Below are positions 17,959 through 26,312 of a DNA stretch of 64,000 nt, one piece after another. The translations under genes and the position numbers were made by a program. Positions within the stretch are counted from its first letter, which is position 1. Each line of letters starts with the position of its first letter. The notes under the pieces are model-generated. The model saw only the letters and a list, made by a program, of their open reading frames with translations. It ran no database searches and had not been told where the DNA came from. The stretch comes from CAZNPL01 sp964574815 (lineage in GTDB: Bacteria; Planctomycetota; Phycisphaerae; UBA1845), in NCBI GenBank assembly GCA_964574815.1, contig CAZNPL010000034.1, positions 11,357-75,356 of the forward strand. Direction: 5' to 3'.

Positions 17959-18558
17959 ATGTTGCCTGATTTCGCTCGCGTGAAGGAAAAGCGAAGCCGG
18001 AGGTTCGTGCTGGCGGTCAACCGAGTTACGGATCGCCTCACGCCAGTCCTGAATCCAATTCGTACGGTACGGCAACATGAAGGCCGCCGCCTGCAATACC
18101 AGACGGTCGAAGGCACCGAGGATGTGGTCAACTACGACCACAAGATTTCGTCTGCGCTGCGGATTTCCCGCGACGAACTCGCGCGAATGGACGAGGAGGC
18201 GTACCGCGCCAAGGCAAAGGGAATGGCCGCGGAGCTGGCGCCGCAGGCGATGCGGCACTTCTTTGGGATGATGGATCGTTGGTGTGCAGCGGCAGGGACG
18301 GTAACGAGCGCGGGCGGACGTCCGTTCGACCCAATGATGCTGATTGAATCGCTGGAAAAGACTGACATCGATTTCGACGAGCGTGGACGGCCTCTGCTCC
18401 CCACCCTTGTGTCGCATCCGGACACCTTCAAGGCTGCTGCTCCCAAGCTGGCCGAAGCGGAGAACTCACCCGAGTTTCAGCGCCGATGGAAGGAGTTGAT
18501 GGAACGAAAGTGGATGGAATGGCGTGATCGAGAGGCTGATCGAAAATTGGTTGAGTAG
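17959..18558 (+). CDS. hypothetical protein, first gene of a candidate defence cassette
   Basis: A 199-aa basic, probably soluble protein I do not recognise. Residues 1-45 are Arg-rich (VKEKRSRRFVLAVNRVTDRL). The middle is helical and charged (SSALRISRDELARMDEEAYRAKAKGMAAEL), and the C-terminus is an acidic-basic helix (SPEFQRRWKELMERKWMEWRDREAD). The ATG at 17959 follows AAGGA by 5 nt. It overlaps the next gene by 35 bp, so the two are probably translated in coupling and act together. The composition suggests an adaptor or nucleic-acid-binding partner for the nuclease-like protein encoded downstream, which is inference. Confidence 0.65.
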   Translation: MLPDFARVKEKRSRRFVLAVNRVTDRLTPVLNPIRTVRQHEGRRLQYQTVEGTEDVVNYDHKISSALRISRDELARMDEEAYRAKAKGMAAELAPQAMRHFFGMMDRWCAAAGTVTSAGGRPFDPMMLIESLEKTDIDFDERGRPLLPTLVSHPDTFKAAAPKLAEAENSPEFQRRWKELMERKWMEWRDREADRKLVE

Positions 18559-20119
18559 CGCGAACGAGCGCGGGTACGAAGTCCCTTTCTGCCAGCTACT
18601 GATGGCCGAGGGCCATCGCATCATCCATCTCAACCGCCATTCGCCCACAGAACAAGGTAAGGACATCATTTCGCTGGACCATAAGGGCAAGCTCTGTGCC
18701 TTTCAGCTTAAGGGAGGCGACATCGATATTCCCCGTTGGCGACGCGAGGTCAAGCCGGAGGTGGACGCGCTTGTCGAGAACATTGTCGAGCACCCGGCAG
18801 TCACCTCGGGGTTCGCCGTTCCGTTCCTCGTGACGAATGGACGGCTATCGGAGCCTGTTGTCGCACAAGTGACGAACCTGAATCGGAGCAACAAACGACG
18901 GAGGCTCAAGGCGCTCAGGATCGTCGTCGGAACCGATCTGGTCTCGCGCTTCGTCACGGCGCACGGAAGGTTCCTCCCTCGTGAGCCGGAAGACTTCGAA
19001 GCGTTTCTGCGCCTCTTTCTGGCCGACGGGCGCGACATGCTTCCAAAGTCGAGACTCGCCCGGTTTCTGCAAGCGCAACTTGACCCAGGACAGGTTAGGA
19101 AGAAGACGGACGCGGCGAGGGCCATTGCGAGCACGATCGTACTCGCTGGCTACGCATTGAGCGCGTATCACCGCAAGGACAACCACTTCGCGCTCTTTGA
19201 GGGTTGGGTTCTCGTCGCGGCCCACGTCGCCCGACTTGCGGAAACGACCAACCTTGCTGCGAAGTCGTGGCAACCGTCGTTTCAACTTGCTCTCGGTGCC
19301 GCACGGCTGGCGATGTCAAACCTCGTTTCTGAGACGCTCAGCGGCCGCGACTTGGTAGAAGGCAACGTCATGATGGACGGCGGCCCACCGTACCGAGCGC
19401 GCCTCACGATTCTCATCGGCATGTGTGCGGCCTCGGCGCTGATCCGGGGCCACAGAGACCCACATCCGGAATGCCCCGACGCCTTCAAGGAGCTTGTCGA
19501 CCAACATCAACGTGACATGCTGCTGTGGGGCGAATCAGCGATTCCGTTCTTCTTGTGTCTTGCCCTTTGGCACGAGCAGTGCGCACGAGCGATCGAAGGC
19601 GAGGGCCTCGTTCAGATGTTGATCGAGGCCATCACGAGCCTCAACAATCCACGTTCCGGCGGCGCGTTCCCGAATCCCTACTACGGCCCAAATCGGTGCG
19701 TCGCGGCGATGTGCCAGATTGGCAAGAACTCGATGCAGCGTGATTGCCCCCTGGGTGCGTCGTACTCCCTTAAGGCGCTGATCGATTTCCTCGTTCGTCG
19801 CCTGCGAAAGCAAACGCTGAAGCTACATTGGAGGGGCGTGACGCACATCCACTTGTGTGAGATGGAGTACGAACGACAGACTGATTTCTATCTTTGGCGC
19901 ACCTTCGATGGGCAACTCCGGCAACAGTACGTGAAGCGTCCGCAACCGTGGTCTGAGCTGGCCAATCAAGCGAATGCCGACCTGACGAACGGCCTTCCTG
20001 CGACGGTTTGTGCGAACCGCGAGTTCGCCATCATGTTCATGCTGGTCTATCCGCATCGTTTTTGTCGAAGCCTTCTGAAGTCGATAGAGGATGGCTTGGC
20101 GAATAGCACAACCTGTTGA
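18524..20119 (+). CDS. large protein with N-terminal Mrr-like PD-(D/E)XK nuclease domain
   Basis: The 531-aa protein starts at GTG 18524. Its N-terminus shows a restriction-endonuclease-like core: helix MIERLIENWLSSANERGYEV, then GKD with Asp47, then FQLKGGD with Gln61 and Lys63. The D...QxK arrangement is the version of PD-(D/E)XK seen in Mrr-family DNA nucleases. Residues 130-530 form a large helical region with no motif I can name (HFALFEGWVLVAAHVARLAE, DMLLWGESAIPFFLCLALWHE). The domain order and the coupling to the small upstream gene fit a phage-defence or DNA-processing system; direct homology to a named system is not claimed. Codon use is similar to the host. Confidence 0.75.
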   Translation: MIERLIENWLSSANERGYEVPFCQLLMAEGHRIIHLNRHSPTEQGKDIISLDHKGKLCAFQLKGGDIDIPRWRREVKPEVDALVENIVEHPAVTSGFAVPFLVTNGRLSEPVVAQVTNLNRSNKRRRLKALRIVVGTDLVSRFVTAHGRFLPREPEDFEAFLRLFLADGRDMLPKSRLARFLQAQLDPGQVRKKTDAARAIASTIVLAGYALSAYHRKDNHFALFEGWVLVAAHVARLAETTNLAAKSWQPSFQLALGAARLAMSNLVSETLSGRDLVEGNVMMDGGPPYRARLTILIGMCAASALIRGHRDPHPECPDAFKELVDQHQRDMLLWGESAIPFFLCLALWHEQCARAIEGEGLVQMLIEAITSLNNPRSGGAFPNPYYGPNRCVAAMCQIGKNSMQRDCPLGASYSLKALIDFLVRRLRKQTLKLHWRGVTHIHLCEMEYERQTDFYLWRTFDGQLRQQYVKRPQPWSELANQANADLTNGLPATVCANREFAIMFMLVYPHRFCRSLLKSIEDGLANSTTC

Positions 20120-20190
20120 TGCTTCGACGGTCCTACGCGGGGGCCGCTGTAGGTGTCCCGAAAAGCTGCGATGCGCTGCGCCCCATGAGG

Positions 20191-20221
20191 GGGTTACGTT
20201 CGCACCCCTGCGCGACAACTC
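20191..20221 (+). repeat. direct repeat, right copy flanking the nuclease cassette
   Basis: GGGTTACGTTCGCACCCCTG and the following GCGCGACAACTCG match the left copy at 17685 over most positions. The repeat lies 71 bp after the end of the nuclease gene and 158 bp before the recombinase cassette. Confidence 0.6.
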
Positions 20222-20348
20222 GAACCTTTTTCGCGTACATATCAGGTAGGCCGCCGCATCGAGTCGGCGGCGAACATCGACATCATCGCCGGACGACCGG
20301 CCGGGCGCGGAGCGCACGTCGGCGTGGGCCAGCACGGAGGCCACGCCC

Positions 20349-20585
20349 ATGCGAACCGCGAGCGACGACCCATCCCGCCTCACCCCCCATGAGCGCCTGC
20401 GCGAACTGACGGCCATCCTGGCCAACGGGATTCATCGACTACGCGGAATGACTCCAGCTCCGCCGGAATGCGGCGAGATTCCAGCAGAATCCTCGCAAAC
20501 CGGCCTTGATCCGGGGGCGCGGACTTGCCCTGATGGAGCCGTGTCGAAGCGACACGAGAACTGGAGATCGATGAATGCCCATTGA
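20349..20585 (+). CDS. small protein of the DUF2924/recombinase cassette
   Basis: The 78-aa protein has a helical core at residues 10-30 (RLTPHERLRELTAILANGIHRL), matching the short proteins that commonly precede a DUF2924 protein and a large serine recombinase in mobile cassettes. It overlaps the DUF2924 gene by 11 bp, which suggests coupled translation. The C-terminus is charged and unstructured. The function is unknown. Confidence 0.65.
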   Translation: MRTASDDPSRLTPHERLRELTAILANGIHRLRGMTPAPPECGEIPAESSQTGLDPGARTCPDGAVSKRHENWRSMNAH

Positions 20586-21078
20586 TGTCGACGCGGCCGT
20601 GAAGACGTTGAACCGCATGACGGTCACGCAGCTCCGCCAGCGCTACGCCGAGGTCTTCGGCGAGGCGGCACGGTCGTTCAACAAGCAGCACCTGGTCAAG
20701 CGGATCGCCTGGCGGCTTCAGGCCATGCATGAAGGCGACCTTTCCGAACGGGCACGTCGCCGGGCACGCGAACTGGCCAACGACGCCGATCTGCGCATCC
20801 GACCGCCGGCAACGCCTGCCAGCGTGGGCAACAACGGTGGGACGGCCACCTCGGCGTTCCGCGTCGAGGGCGATGAGCGCCTGCCGATGGCCGGCACACT
20901 TCTCAAACGCCGATACAAGGGCCAAACCGTCCAGGTGCGGGTCCTGGAGCAAGGCTTCGAGTTCGACGGCGATGTCTACCGATCCCTGTCCGCGGTTGCC
21001 AGGAAGGTCACCGGCGCGCACTGGAACGGATACCACTTCTTCGATCTGCCGAAGCCCGGCAAGGAGGCAGCCGAATGA
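20575..21078 (+). CDS. DUF2924 domain-containing protein
   Basis: A 167-aa DUF2924 protein. An N-terminal helical part (LNRMTVTQLRQRYAEVFGEA, NKQHLVKRIAWRLQ) is followed by a compact beta domain ending LSAVARKVTGAHWNGYHFFDL, which is the family hallmark. DUF2924 proteins accompany large serine recombinases and may act as accessory DNA-binding or directionality factors; their mechanism is not established. The stop codon overlaps the recombinase start by 4 bp (ATGA). Confidence 0.85.
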   Translation: MPIDVDAAVKTLNRMTVTQLRQRYAEVFGEAARSFNKQHLVKRIAWRLQAMHEGDLSERARRRARELANDADLRIRPPATPASVGNNGGTATSAFRVEGDERLPMAGTLLKRRYKGQTVQVRVLEQGFEFDGDVYRSLSAVARKVTGAHWNGYHFFDLPKPGKEAAE

Positions 21079-22679
21079 AACGCAACGGGAACGGCAATGG
21101 CAAGGTTCGAACTGGACAGCATCGCGTCCGCTGCGCCATCTACAGCCGCAAGAGCACCGAAGAGGGCCTGGAGCAGGAGTTCAACTCGCTCGACGCCCAG
21201 CGCGAAGCCGCCGAATCGTACATCGCCAGTCAGCAGCATGAAGGCTGGGTCTGCCTGCCCGACCGGTACGACGATGGCGGATACACCGGTGCGAACATGG
21301 AACGCCCGGCGCTGAGGCGCCTGTTCGAGGATCTCGAGGCCGGGCGTGTCGATTGCGTGGTGGTCTACAAAGTGGACCGGCTGAGCCGGTCGCTGATGGA
21401 CTTCGCGCGGATGATGGAGGCGTTCGAGAAGCACCAGGTTTCGTTCGTCTCGGTGACGCAACAGTTCAACACGACCCATTCGATGGGGCGGCTGACCTTG
21501 AACATCCTGCTTTCGTTCGCCCAGTTCGAACGCGAGATCATCTCCGAGCGCACACGCGACAAGATCGCCGCCGCTCGGCGCAAGGGAAAGTGGATGGGCG
21601 GAAAACCACTTCTCGGATACGACCTGGTCCTCGGTCCTGGTGGGGGCAAGCTCGTCGTCAACGATGAAGAGGCGGTTCGCGTGCGGGCGATCTTCGACGA
21701 GTACATTCAGCGGCAGTCGCTGATCCGAACGGTCCAGGCGCTGAACGAACGGGGCTGGACCACCAAGCGCTGGACGACCCGCAAGGGCCACGAGTGCGGG
21801 GGCCAGGCTTTTGACAAGACGAGCCTGTTCCGACTGCTCAGCAACGTCGTTTATCGCGGCCAGGTGCGCTACAAGGACGAGGTCCACGCCGGCGAGCACA
21901 AGGCGATCGTGGACGATGAAATCTTTCAACGCGTCCAGAAGATGCTGCGCTCCAACGGCCGAACCGGCGGCATGCACGTCCGCAACAAGTACGGCGCCCT
22001 TCTGAAGGGCCTGCTGCACTGCAAGCCGTGCGCCCGGGCGATGATGCACACCTACACCAGCAAGGGGAACCGCCGCTACCGCTACTACGTCTGCTACACG
22101 GCCCAGAAGCAGGGCTGGCACGCGTGTCCGTCGAAGTCGGTGCCGGCGGAGGAGATTGAGCGGTTCGTGGTCGAGCAGATTCGGGCGGTCGGCAGGGACC
22201 CTGCCGTCATGGCGATGGCCCTCGATCAGGCCCGGGCGCAGGCAATGGAGGAGATGGCGGCGCTGGAGAGCGACGCCAAGATTGCCGAGCGCGAGATCGG
22301 TCGGATTCATGGCGAGATCACGAAGGTCGCGGGCGACGCGGCTTCCAATGGCCACGCGGCCAGCCGCCTGGCCGAGCTGCACGATCGCCTGCGCGACGCG
22401 GAGCAGCGCCTCAGCGAGCTGCGCGATCAGGCGGAACGCGCGCGGCGCGGGATGGTCACCAAGGCGGAGGTCGACTCCGCGCTGGAGGCCTTTGCACCGC
22501 TATGGGATGCACTCAGCCCGCGCGAGCAGGCCCGAGTACTGCAACTGCTGATCCAGCGCGTCGACTACGACGGCGCGAACGGCAAGATCGCCGTGACGTT
22601 CCACGCCAACGGAATCAGAACACTCGGCCGGAACGGCGTGGCCGACGACTTGGAGGTGGACGCATGCCCGACGGTGTGA
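21075..22679 (+). CDS. large serine recombinase
   Basis: The 534-aa site-specific recombinase has an N-terminal resolvase domain (AIYSRKSTEEG with catalytic Ser27; YKVDRLSRS; SFAQFEREIISERTRDKI), a recombinase domain (about 165-290), a zinc ribbon (LLHCKPCARAMMHTYT through GWHACPSKSV, near residues 315-355) and a coiled-coil (about 390-460). Such enzymes catalyse insertion and excision at short att sites through a 2-bp staggered break. It is the only integrase in the window, so it probably mobilises this prophage. The start ATG 21075 overlaps the DUF2924 stop. The HTH gene at 22664 overlaps its 3' end. Confidence 0.93.
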   Translation: MKRNGNGNGKVRTGQHRVRCAIYSRKSTEEGLEQEFNSLDAQREAAESYIASQQHEGWVCLPDRYDDGGYTGANMERPALRRLFEDLEAGRVDCVVVYKVDRLSRSLMDFARMMEAFEKHQVSFVSVTQQFNTTHSMGRLTLNILLSFAQFEREIISERTRDKIAAARRKGKWMGGKPLLGYDLVLGPGGGKLVVNDEEAVRVRAIFDEYIQRQSLIRTVQALNERGWTTKRWTTRKGHECGGQAFDKTSLFRLLSNVVYRGQVRYKDEVHAGEHKAIVDDEIFQRVQKMLRSNGRTGGMHVRNKYGALLKGLLHCKPCARAMMHTYTSKGNRRYRYYVCYTAQKQGWHACPSKSVPAEEIERFVVEQIRAVGRDPAVMAMALDQARAQAMEEMAALESDAKIAEREIGRIHGEITKVAGDAASNGHAASRLAELHDRLRDAEQRLSELRDQAERARRGMVTKAEVDSALEAFAPLWDALSPREQARVLQLLIQRVDYDGANGKIAVTFHANGIRTLGRNGVADDLEVDACPTV

Positions 22680-23083
22680 AGGTCGAGTTCGACGTTCACT
22701 TCGCACGCGGGTCCGCCGGGCGTCGCGAGGTCCTGCCGGGCGAGGCGCCCGCTGGTCTCGATCTGCCCGAAGGGTGCGTACCCCGCGTGGCGAAGTTGAT
22801 GGCTCTGGCCATCCGCTGCGAGGAGCTCGTTCGTCGCGGCGAGGTGGCCGACTACGCCGAGCTTGCCCGCCTGGGCCACGTGACCCGCGCCCGGATGACC
22901 CAGATCATGAACCTGCTCAACCTCGCCCCCGACATCCAGGAGGCAATCCTGTTTTTGCCCCGCACCGTGAAGGGCCGCGACCCGATCGGAGAGCGTGACC
23001 TGCGGCCCATCACTGCCGTCGCCGACTGGCGTGCCCAACGGTACCTGTGGCGGGAGCTCATGAGCTCCCAAGTGCCTGCCTAA
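22664..23083 (+). CDS. helix-turn-helix protein linked to the recombinase
   Basis: The 139-aa protein begins MPDGVKVEFDVHFARGSAGRRE. Residues 68-100 form a helix-turn-helix (DYAELARLGHVTRARMTQIMNLLNLAPDIQ), typical of the small DNA-binding proteins encoded right after cassette recombinases. The ATG at 22664 overlaps the last 16 bp of the recombinase gene. Likely roles are recombination directionality or autoregulation, but neither is shown. Confidence 0.78.
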   Translation: MPDGVKVEFDVHFARGSAGRREVLPGEAPAGLDLPEGCVPRVAKLMALAIRCEELVRRGEVADYAELARLGHVTRARMTQIMNLLNLAPDIQEAILFLPRTVKGRDPIGERDLRPITAVADWRAQRYLWRELMSSQVPA

Positions 23084-23222
23084 AAGGAGGTTGCGATTCA
23101 CCGCGGGCCGGTCCAAGTGGGACTTGCCGTACGCCCGTCTAATCGCTCTAATACGCATCAGCCCTAAATCGGCGGCCTCGCGGTCGGGCTCTCGTGGATG
23201 GGCGAGCAATAAGGATGATGAC

Positions 23223-23912
23223 ATGGACCAGAAGCGCCGCGGACGGCGTCCGATCGAGGATGTAACCGACACGCAGCGCCGCGCCCTCATCGAGGTCCGG
23301 GCCTTCATCGACCGCCACAAGTTCCCGCCTACGGTTCAGGAGCTGGCTGATATTCTCGGCGTCTCCACCGCCAGTGCCCACGCCCTAATCAACCAGCTCG
23401 TTCGGAAGGGCTACCTCAAACGCGAGCCGCGCAAGGCACGCGGCCTGAGCATCGTGCGCGAGCCTTCGGACACGCCGACGGACTTGGTGCCGGTTCCTTT
23501 GGTCGGCACTGTCGTCGCGGGCCGCCCCGTGCTCGCGGAAGAGAACATCATCGGCGAAGTGCTGGTAGAAGGCGGCCTCATCCGAGCCGGGCGGTGCTTT
23601 GCTCTGCGCGTGTCGGGTAACAGCATGTCGAACGCAGGTATCGCCGACCGCGACGTGATTATCGTTCGCCATCAGCCCATCGCTGAGAACGGGGATATCG
23701 TCGTTGCGTTGTTGCACGACGAGGCCACCGTGAAGCGTTTGGTCATTCACAGGGAACGGATCGAGCTTCGACCAGAAAACCGCAGCTTCCAACCAATCGT
23801 CATCGGTCCCGAGGACGAGCTGCGTATTCTCGGCAAGGTCGTCGGCATTCGGCATGTCAGCGAAATTCCGGATCATCCCGCACAGGGCAGAGCAAATGAA
23901 CAGGGAAGATGA
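23223..23912 (+). CDS. lexA: LexA-family repressor (SOS or prophage repressor)
   Basis: A 229-aa LexA-like repressor. Residues 10-78 form the winged helix DNA-binding domain (FPPTVQELADILGVSTASAH), followed by a linker. Residues 88-220 are the S24 peptidase. The cleavage site is Ala99-Gly100 (VVAGRPV) and the catalytic pair is Ser134 (SGNSM) and Lys171. RecA-stimulated self-cleavage would relieve repression after DNA damage, coupling phage genes to the SOS response. ATG 23223 is preferred because AAGGATG lies just upstream; the longer frame from 23091 adds an Arg/Ser leader. The next gene starts before its stop. Confidence 0.88.
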   Translation: MDQKRRGRRPIEDVTDTQRRALIEVRAFIDRHKFPPTVQELADILGVSTASAHALINQLVRKGYLKREPRKARGLSIVREPSDTPTDLVPVPLVGTVVAGRPVLAEENIIGEVLVEGGLIRAGRCFALRVSGNSMSNAGIADRDVIIVRHQPIAENGDIVVALLHDEATVKRLVIHRERIELRPENRSFQPIVIGPEDELRILGKVVGIRHVSEIPDHPAQGRANEQGR

Positions 23913-24969
23913 AACGAGCCTCAAGACGCTAAAGGCCCCTGAGTACACGGACGAAGAGCAGGCTCAGCTCGTGACGGACCTGCTGGTGCTCAAGAAAGGG
24001 CAGATTCAAGGCTTTCTGGCACGAAATGAGTTACCAAGGTCGGGGACGAAAGCGGAAATCCGCGACCGGATAGAGGAAGCGCTACGCGAAGGAGACCTTC
24101 CTCCCGAACGAATTGTGCAGTTCCTCGACGAGGTGACCCCGTGGGGAAAGCAGCACGTGTACCTCTACAAGGGGCCTGAAAGTTCGATTGCGAATTGGAA
24201 GAAAACGGACTGGGTCGCAAGCCTCCTGAAGGAACACCGACTCGGCAAGTACCTCAACGCCACGCTTCCGCTCGCGCTACCGGACGCCATGAAGATATCG
24301 TCTATCTTGCACAGCGGGCGTCGGCTTCGCATCACCGCGATCAAGAAACGGGAATGGTGGGAGCGAGACCCCGAATATGACGAGTCGAAGACGACCCCTG
24401 AGGGCGACCCGATCTCGCTTCGCGCCTTTGTCCACCGTGTGACACGAGGCCTCGTTGCTCTTGAATGGGACTTGAACGCCAACGCAGCATTTCTACAGAT
24501 ATCGCAGCTTCCAGCAGGTTTTCGATATGAGGAGGTCTCGAAGGAATTCCTCGATTTGATCTCCGGTTGGCTCGACGTTTCTCGCTTCCCTCTCGTCGAT
24601 TTGCGTCCGGTGATCAAGAAGCTTCAAGAACTTGAAGGCGCGGGGACGGGCGAAATACGCTCGCATGGTTCCAAATATCGCTCCCTGGAGGGGCGGACAC
24701 TGGAAGCGAAAAGTGCATCACCAGCAGACCCGCTTTTCGGCGAGCCTCCTATCGATGCCGTTCTAGCTGTCATCAGAGAATGTGGTGTCGGGCACATTGG
24801 CAATTTCTACTGGCTCGTGGACGCGGCCAAGAATCCCGGCGTCAACCCCTTGGAAACTGAAGTACATGTGATAATTATCGGATGGCACAGCCGAATCAGT
24901 TTCCCGACTCCCAACAATGAGAAGACGATACGGCATGTTCTTTCACGAATCAGAAGGCATAGTGCGTGA
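23896..24969 (+). CDS. SAP-domain protein of unknown function
   Basis: The 357-aa protein starts at ATG 23896, inside the end of lexA, which suggests translational coupling. Residues 20-65 (LVTDLLVLKKGQIQGFLARN, then SGTKAEIRDRIEEALREGDL) are a SAP motif, a DNA-binding helix-extended-loop-helix module. The rest (about 75-350) is mixed alpha/beta with no catalytic motif I can name (RGLVALEWDLNANAAFLQIS, HVIIIGWHSRISFPTP). Placement between lexA and a zinc-ribbon/wHTH gene suggests a damage-inducible function or effector. It could be a DNA-damage-controlled defence or lysis-regulation protein. Confidence 0.65.
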   Translation: MNREDETSLKTLKAPEYTDEEQAQLVTDLLVLKKGQIQGFLARNELPRSGTKAEIRDRIEEALREGDLPPERIVQFLDEVTPWGKQHVYLYKGPESSIANWKKTDWVASLLKEHRLGKYLNATLPLALPDAMKISSILHSGRRLRITAIKKREWWERDPEYDESKTTPEGDPISLRAFVHRVTRGLVALEWDLNANAAFLQISQLPAGFRYEEVSKEFLDLISGWLDVSRFPLVDLRPVIKKLQELEGAGTGEIRSHGSKYRSLEGRTLEAKSASPADPLFGEPPIDAVLAVIRECGVGHIGNFYWLVDAAKNPGVNPLETEVHVIIIGWHSRISFPTPNNEKTIRHVLSRIRRHSA

Positions 24970-25645
24970 GCAGCCAGACCTCCTCCGGGTCGTTGAACAG
25001 GTCGATCATCGCCTGTCCAGCATCTGCTCGGCGGCACCCCTTCGGCCTGGCGACTTCTCGTGCGCACTCGGGGCTGACGAGAATCAGGTTGTGTCCGTGT
25101 TCGAGCTTCTTGCGCGAAAGGAAGTCTTGTACGCAGAGGAAATGGTCGAATGCGAACGCTGCCAAAACCTCATGTCAGTCGCCGCCTTTCGGCAGGCTGT
25201 CGAGGACGAGGACCCGTTCGAGTGCACAGGATGCGGCCGTGTCTTTCCCCGGCGCTCCGAGCCCGTTGCCGTTTACCGTATGACCGCCGGTGCGCTGAGT
25301 CGGACGAAGGCCGTGGCAAAGCCGCTCGCTCTCCAGATCATCGAGATGTTTGGGGCGCCGTCCAGCGAAGAACCGCTCAGCGAGCGTGCTCGGCTGGTAC
25401 TTGTCGCGATGCTGGAGCTCGACGCCGTTGATTCAGATCGGCGCCGGTCAACTGAGGACATTGCCGTCAGGGCGATCGGCACCGGAACCGATGCCAACGC
25501 ATTGAAAAGCGTCATGGCCGAACTGAAGACTCGCAAACTGATCGACAGTAGGACCGGCCGCGGCGGAGGTTGCTGGCTCACCGAAAGCGGTCGTCCGCGC
25601 GCTGAGAAACTCCGCCACCCTAACCGAAACTCCGCAACCGTTTAG
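24962..25645 (+). CDS. zinc-ribbon plus winged-helix protein
   Basis: About 227 aa. The start is uncertain: GTG 24962 has AGAAGG 5 nt upstream, while ATG at 24935 or 24917 gives longer forms. Residues near 55-100 hold a four-cysteine zinc ribbon (ECERCQNLM and ECTGCGRVF). The C-terminal 70 residues form a winged helix (ALKSVMAELKTRKLIDSRTG, GGCWLTESGR). It is the third gene of an overlapping lexA-SAP-ZnR operon and probably binds DNA. It ends 55 bp before a perfect palindrome that lies ahead of the next operon. Confidence 0.65.
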   Translation: MREQPDLLRVVEQVDHRLSSICSAAPLRPGDFSCALGADENQVVSVFELLARKEVLYAEEMVECERCQNLMSVAAFRQAVEDEDPFECTGCGRVFPRRSEPVAVYRMTAGALSRTKAVAKPLALQIIEMFGAPSSEEPLSERARLVLVAMLELDAVDSDRRRSTEDIAVRAIGTGTDANALKSVMAELKTRKLIDSRTGRGGGCWLTESGRPRAEKLRHPNRNSATV

Positions 25646-25699
25646 GCACCGTTTGCGCACCGATTCAAAGCACCCAACCGGCAATACTTCCCTCGTGAG

Positions 25700-25718
25700 G
25701 ATCACCACGGTGGTGATC
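25700..25718. promoter_or_regulatory. operator-like perfect palindrome
   Basis: GATCACCACGGTGGTGATC has 9-bp arms around one central base and lies 26 bp before the start at 25744. A GAGGAG ribosome-binding site follows it. It is a good candidate operator for a phage repressor such as the LexA-like protein or the winged-helix protein, but binding is inferred. Confidence 0.5.
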
Positions 25719-25743
25719 TCAAAACGAAACGAGGAGAAGTGTT

Positions 25744-26115
25744 ATGGTTGTCTCCGCTCCCGCGCCTGATGAGGGGCGCCAGAACCCCCCGGTTTTCTCA
25801 AAACAGCACCTGTCGTCCAACCGCGCACGCCTGCTGGAGATGATGCAGGCGCTCAACTTCGGGCGGATCGAGCATCTGTGCATCGCCGGCGGCGAGCCAG
25901 CGTTCCATCCACCGCCCAAAGTCTCACGCGAGTTGAAGTTTGGCGGGGAGAACGGCGCGAGGCCGGAGTTGTCGCTCGGTGACTTCGTCCTCAAGGCCGA
26001 GGTGCGCGAACTGTTCGATGCCATCACCGAGATCCGCGATGGCGTCATCGAACGCATCGAGGTCCGGCACGGGTTGCCGTTCCGGATGGTCGTTGCGGAG
26101 CGATGCGAGCGGTAG
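25744..26115 (+). CDS. hypothetical phage protein
   Basis: A 123-aa protein with no recognised domain. It contains SSNRARLLEMMQALNFGRIE and ELSLGDFVLKAEVRELFDAI, giving two helical regions around a Pro/Lys-rich loop (HPPPKVSRELKFGGENG). The ATG follows GAGGAG closely, and the palindrome at 25700 precedes it, so it is likely the first gene of an early operon. No enzyme motif is visible. Confidence 0.6.
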   Translation: MVVSAPAPDEGRQNPPVFSKQHLSSNRARLLEMMQALNFGRIEHLCIAGGEPAFHPPPKVSRELKFGGENGARPELSLGDFVLKAEVRELFDAITEIRDGVIERIEVRHGLPFRMVVAERCER

Positions 26116-26312
26116 CTCGCGGTCACCGCAGAAACACGAAGCCGACAGTCCATCGTTACCAACTGATATCGCTCAACTGAACGGCCGCGAAGCGGAGTTC
26201 TTGAGGGTGTCGCCGACACGGCGATTCTCTCGCGACTCCGTCGCGCGGCCCTGCGCCCTGCCGTTCGGTCGGCACCCATGAGCACCCGCTCCTCGGCTTC
26301 GAGGAGTCCAAC

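Noticed and set aside
20976..22382. 468-codon minus-strand frame across the recombinase gene
   Set aside because: Antisense shadow of the serine recombinase, whose catalytic motifs are complete.
22502..22663. Upstream extension of the HTH gene after the recombinase
   Set aside because: The extension is Arg-rich shadow of the recombinase frame; ATG 22664 fits the family.
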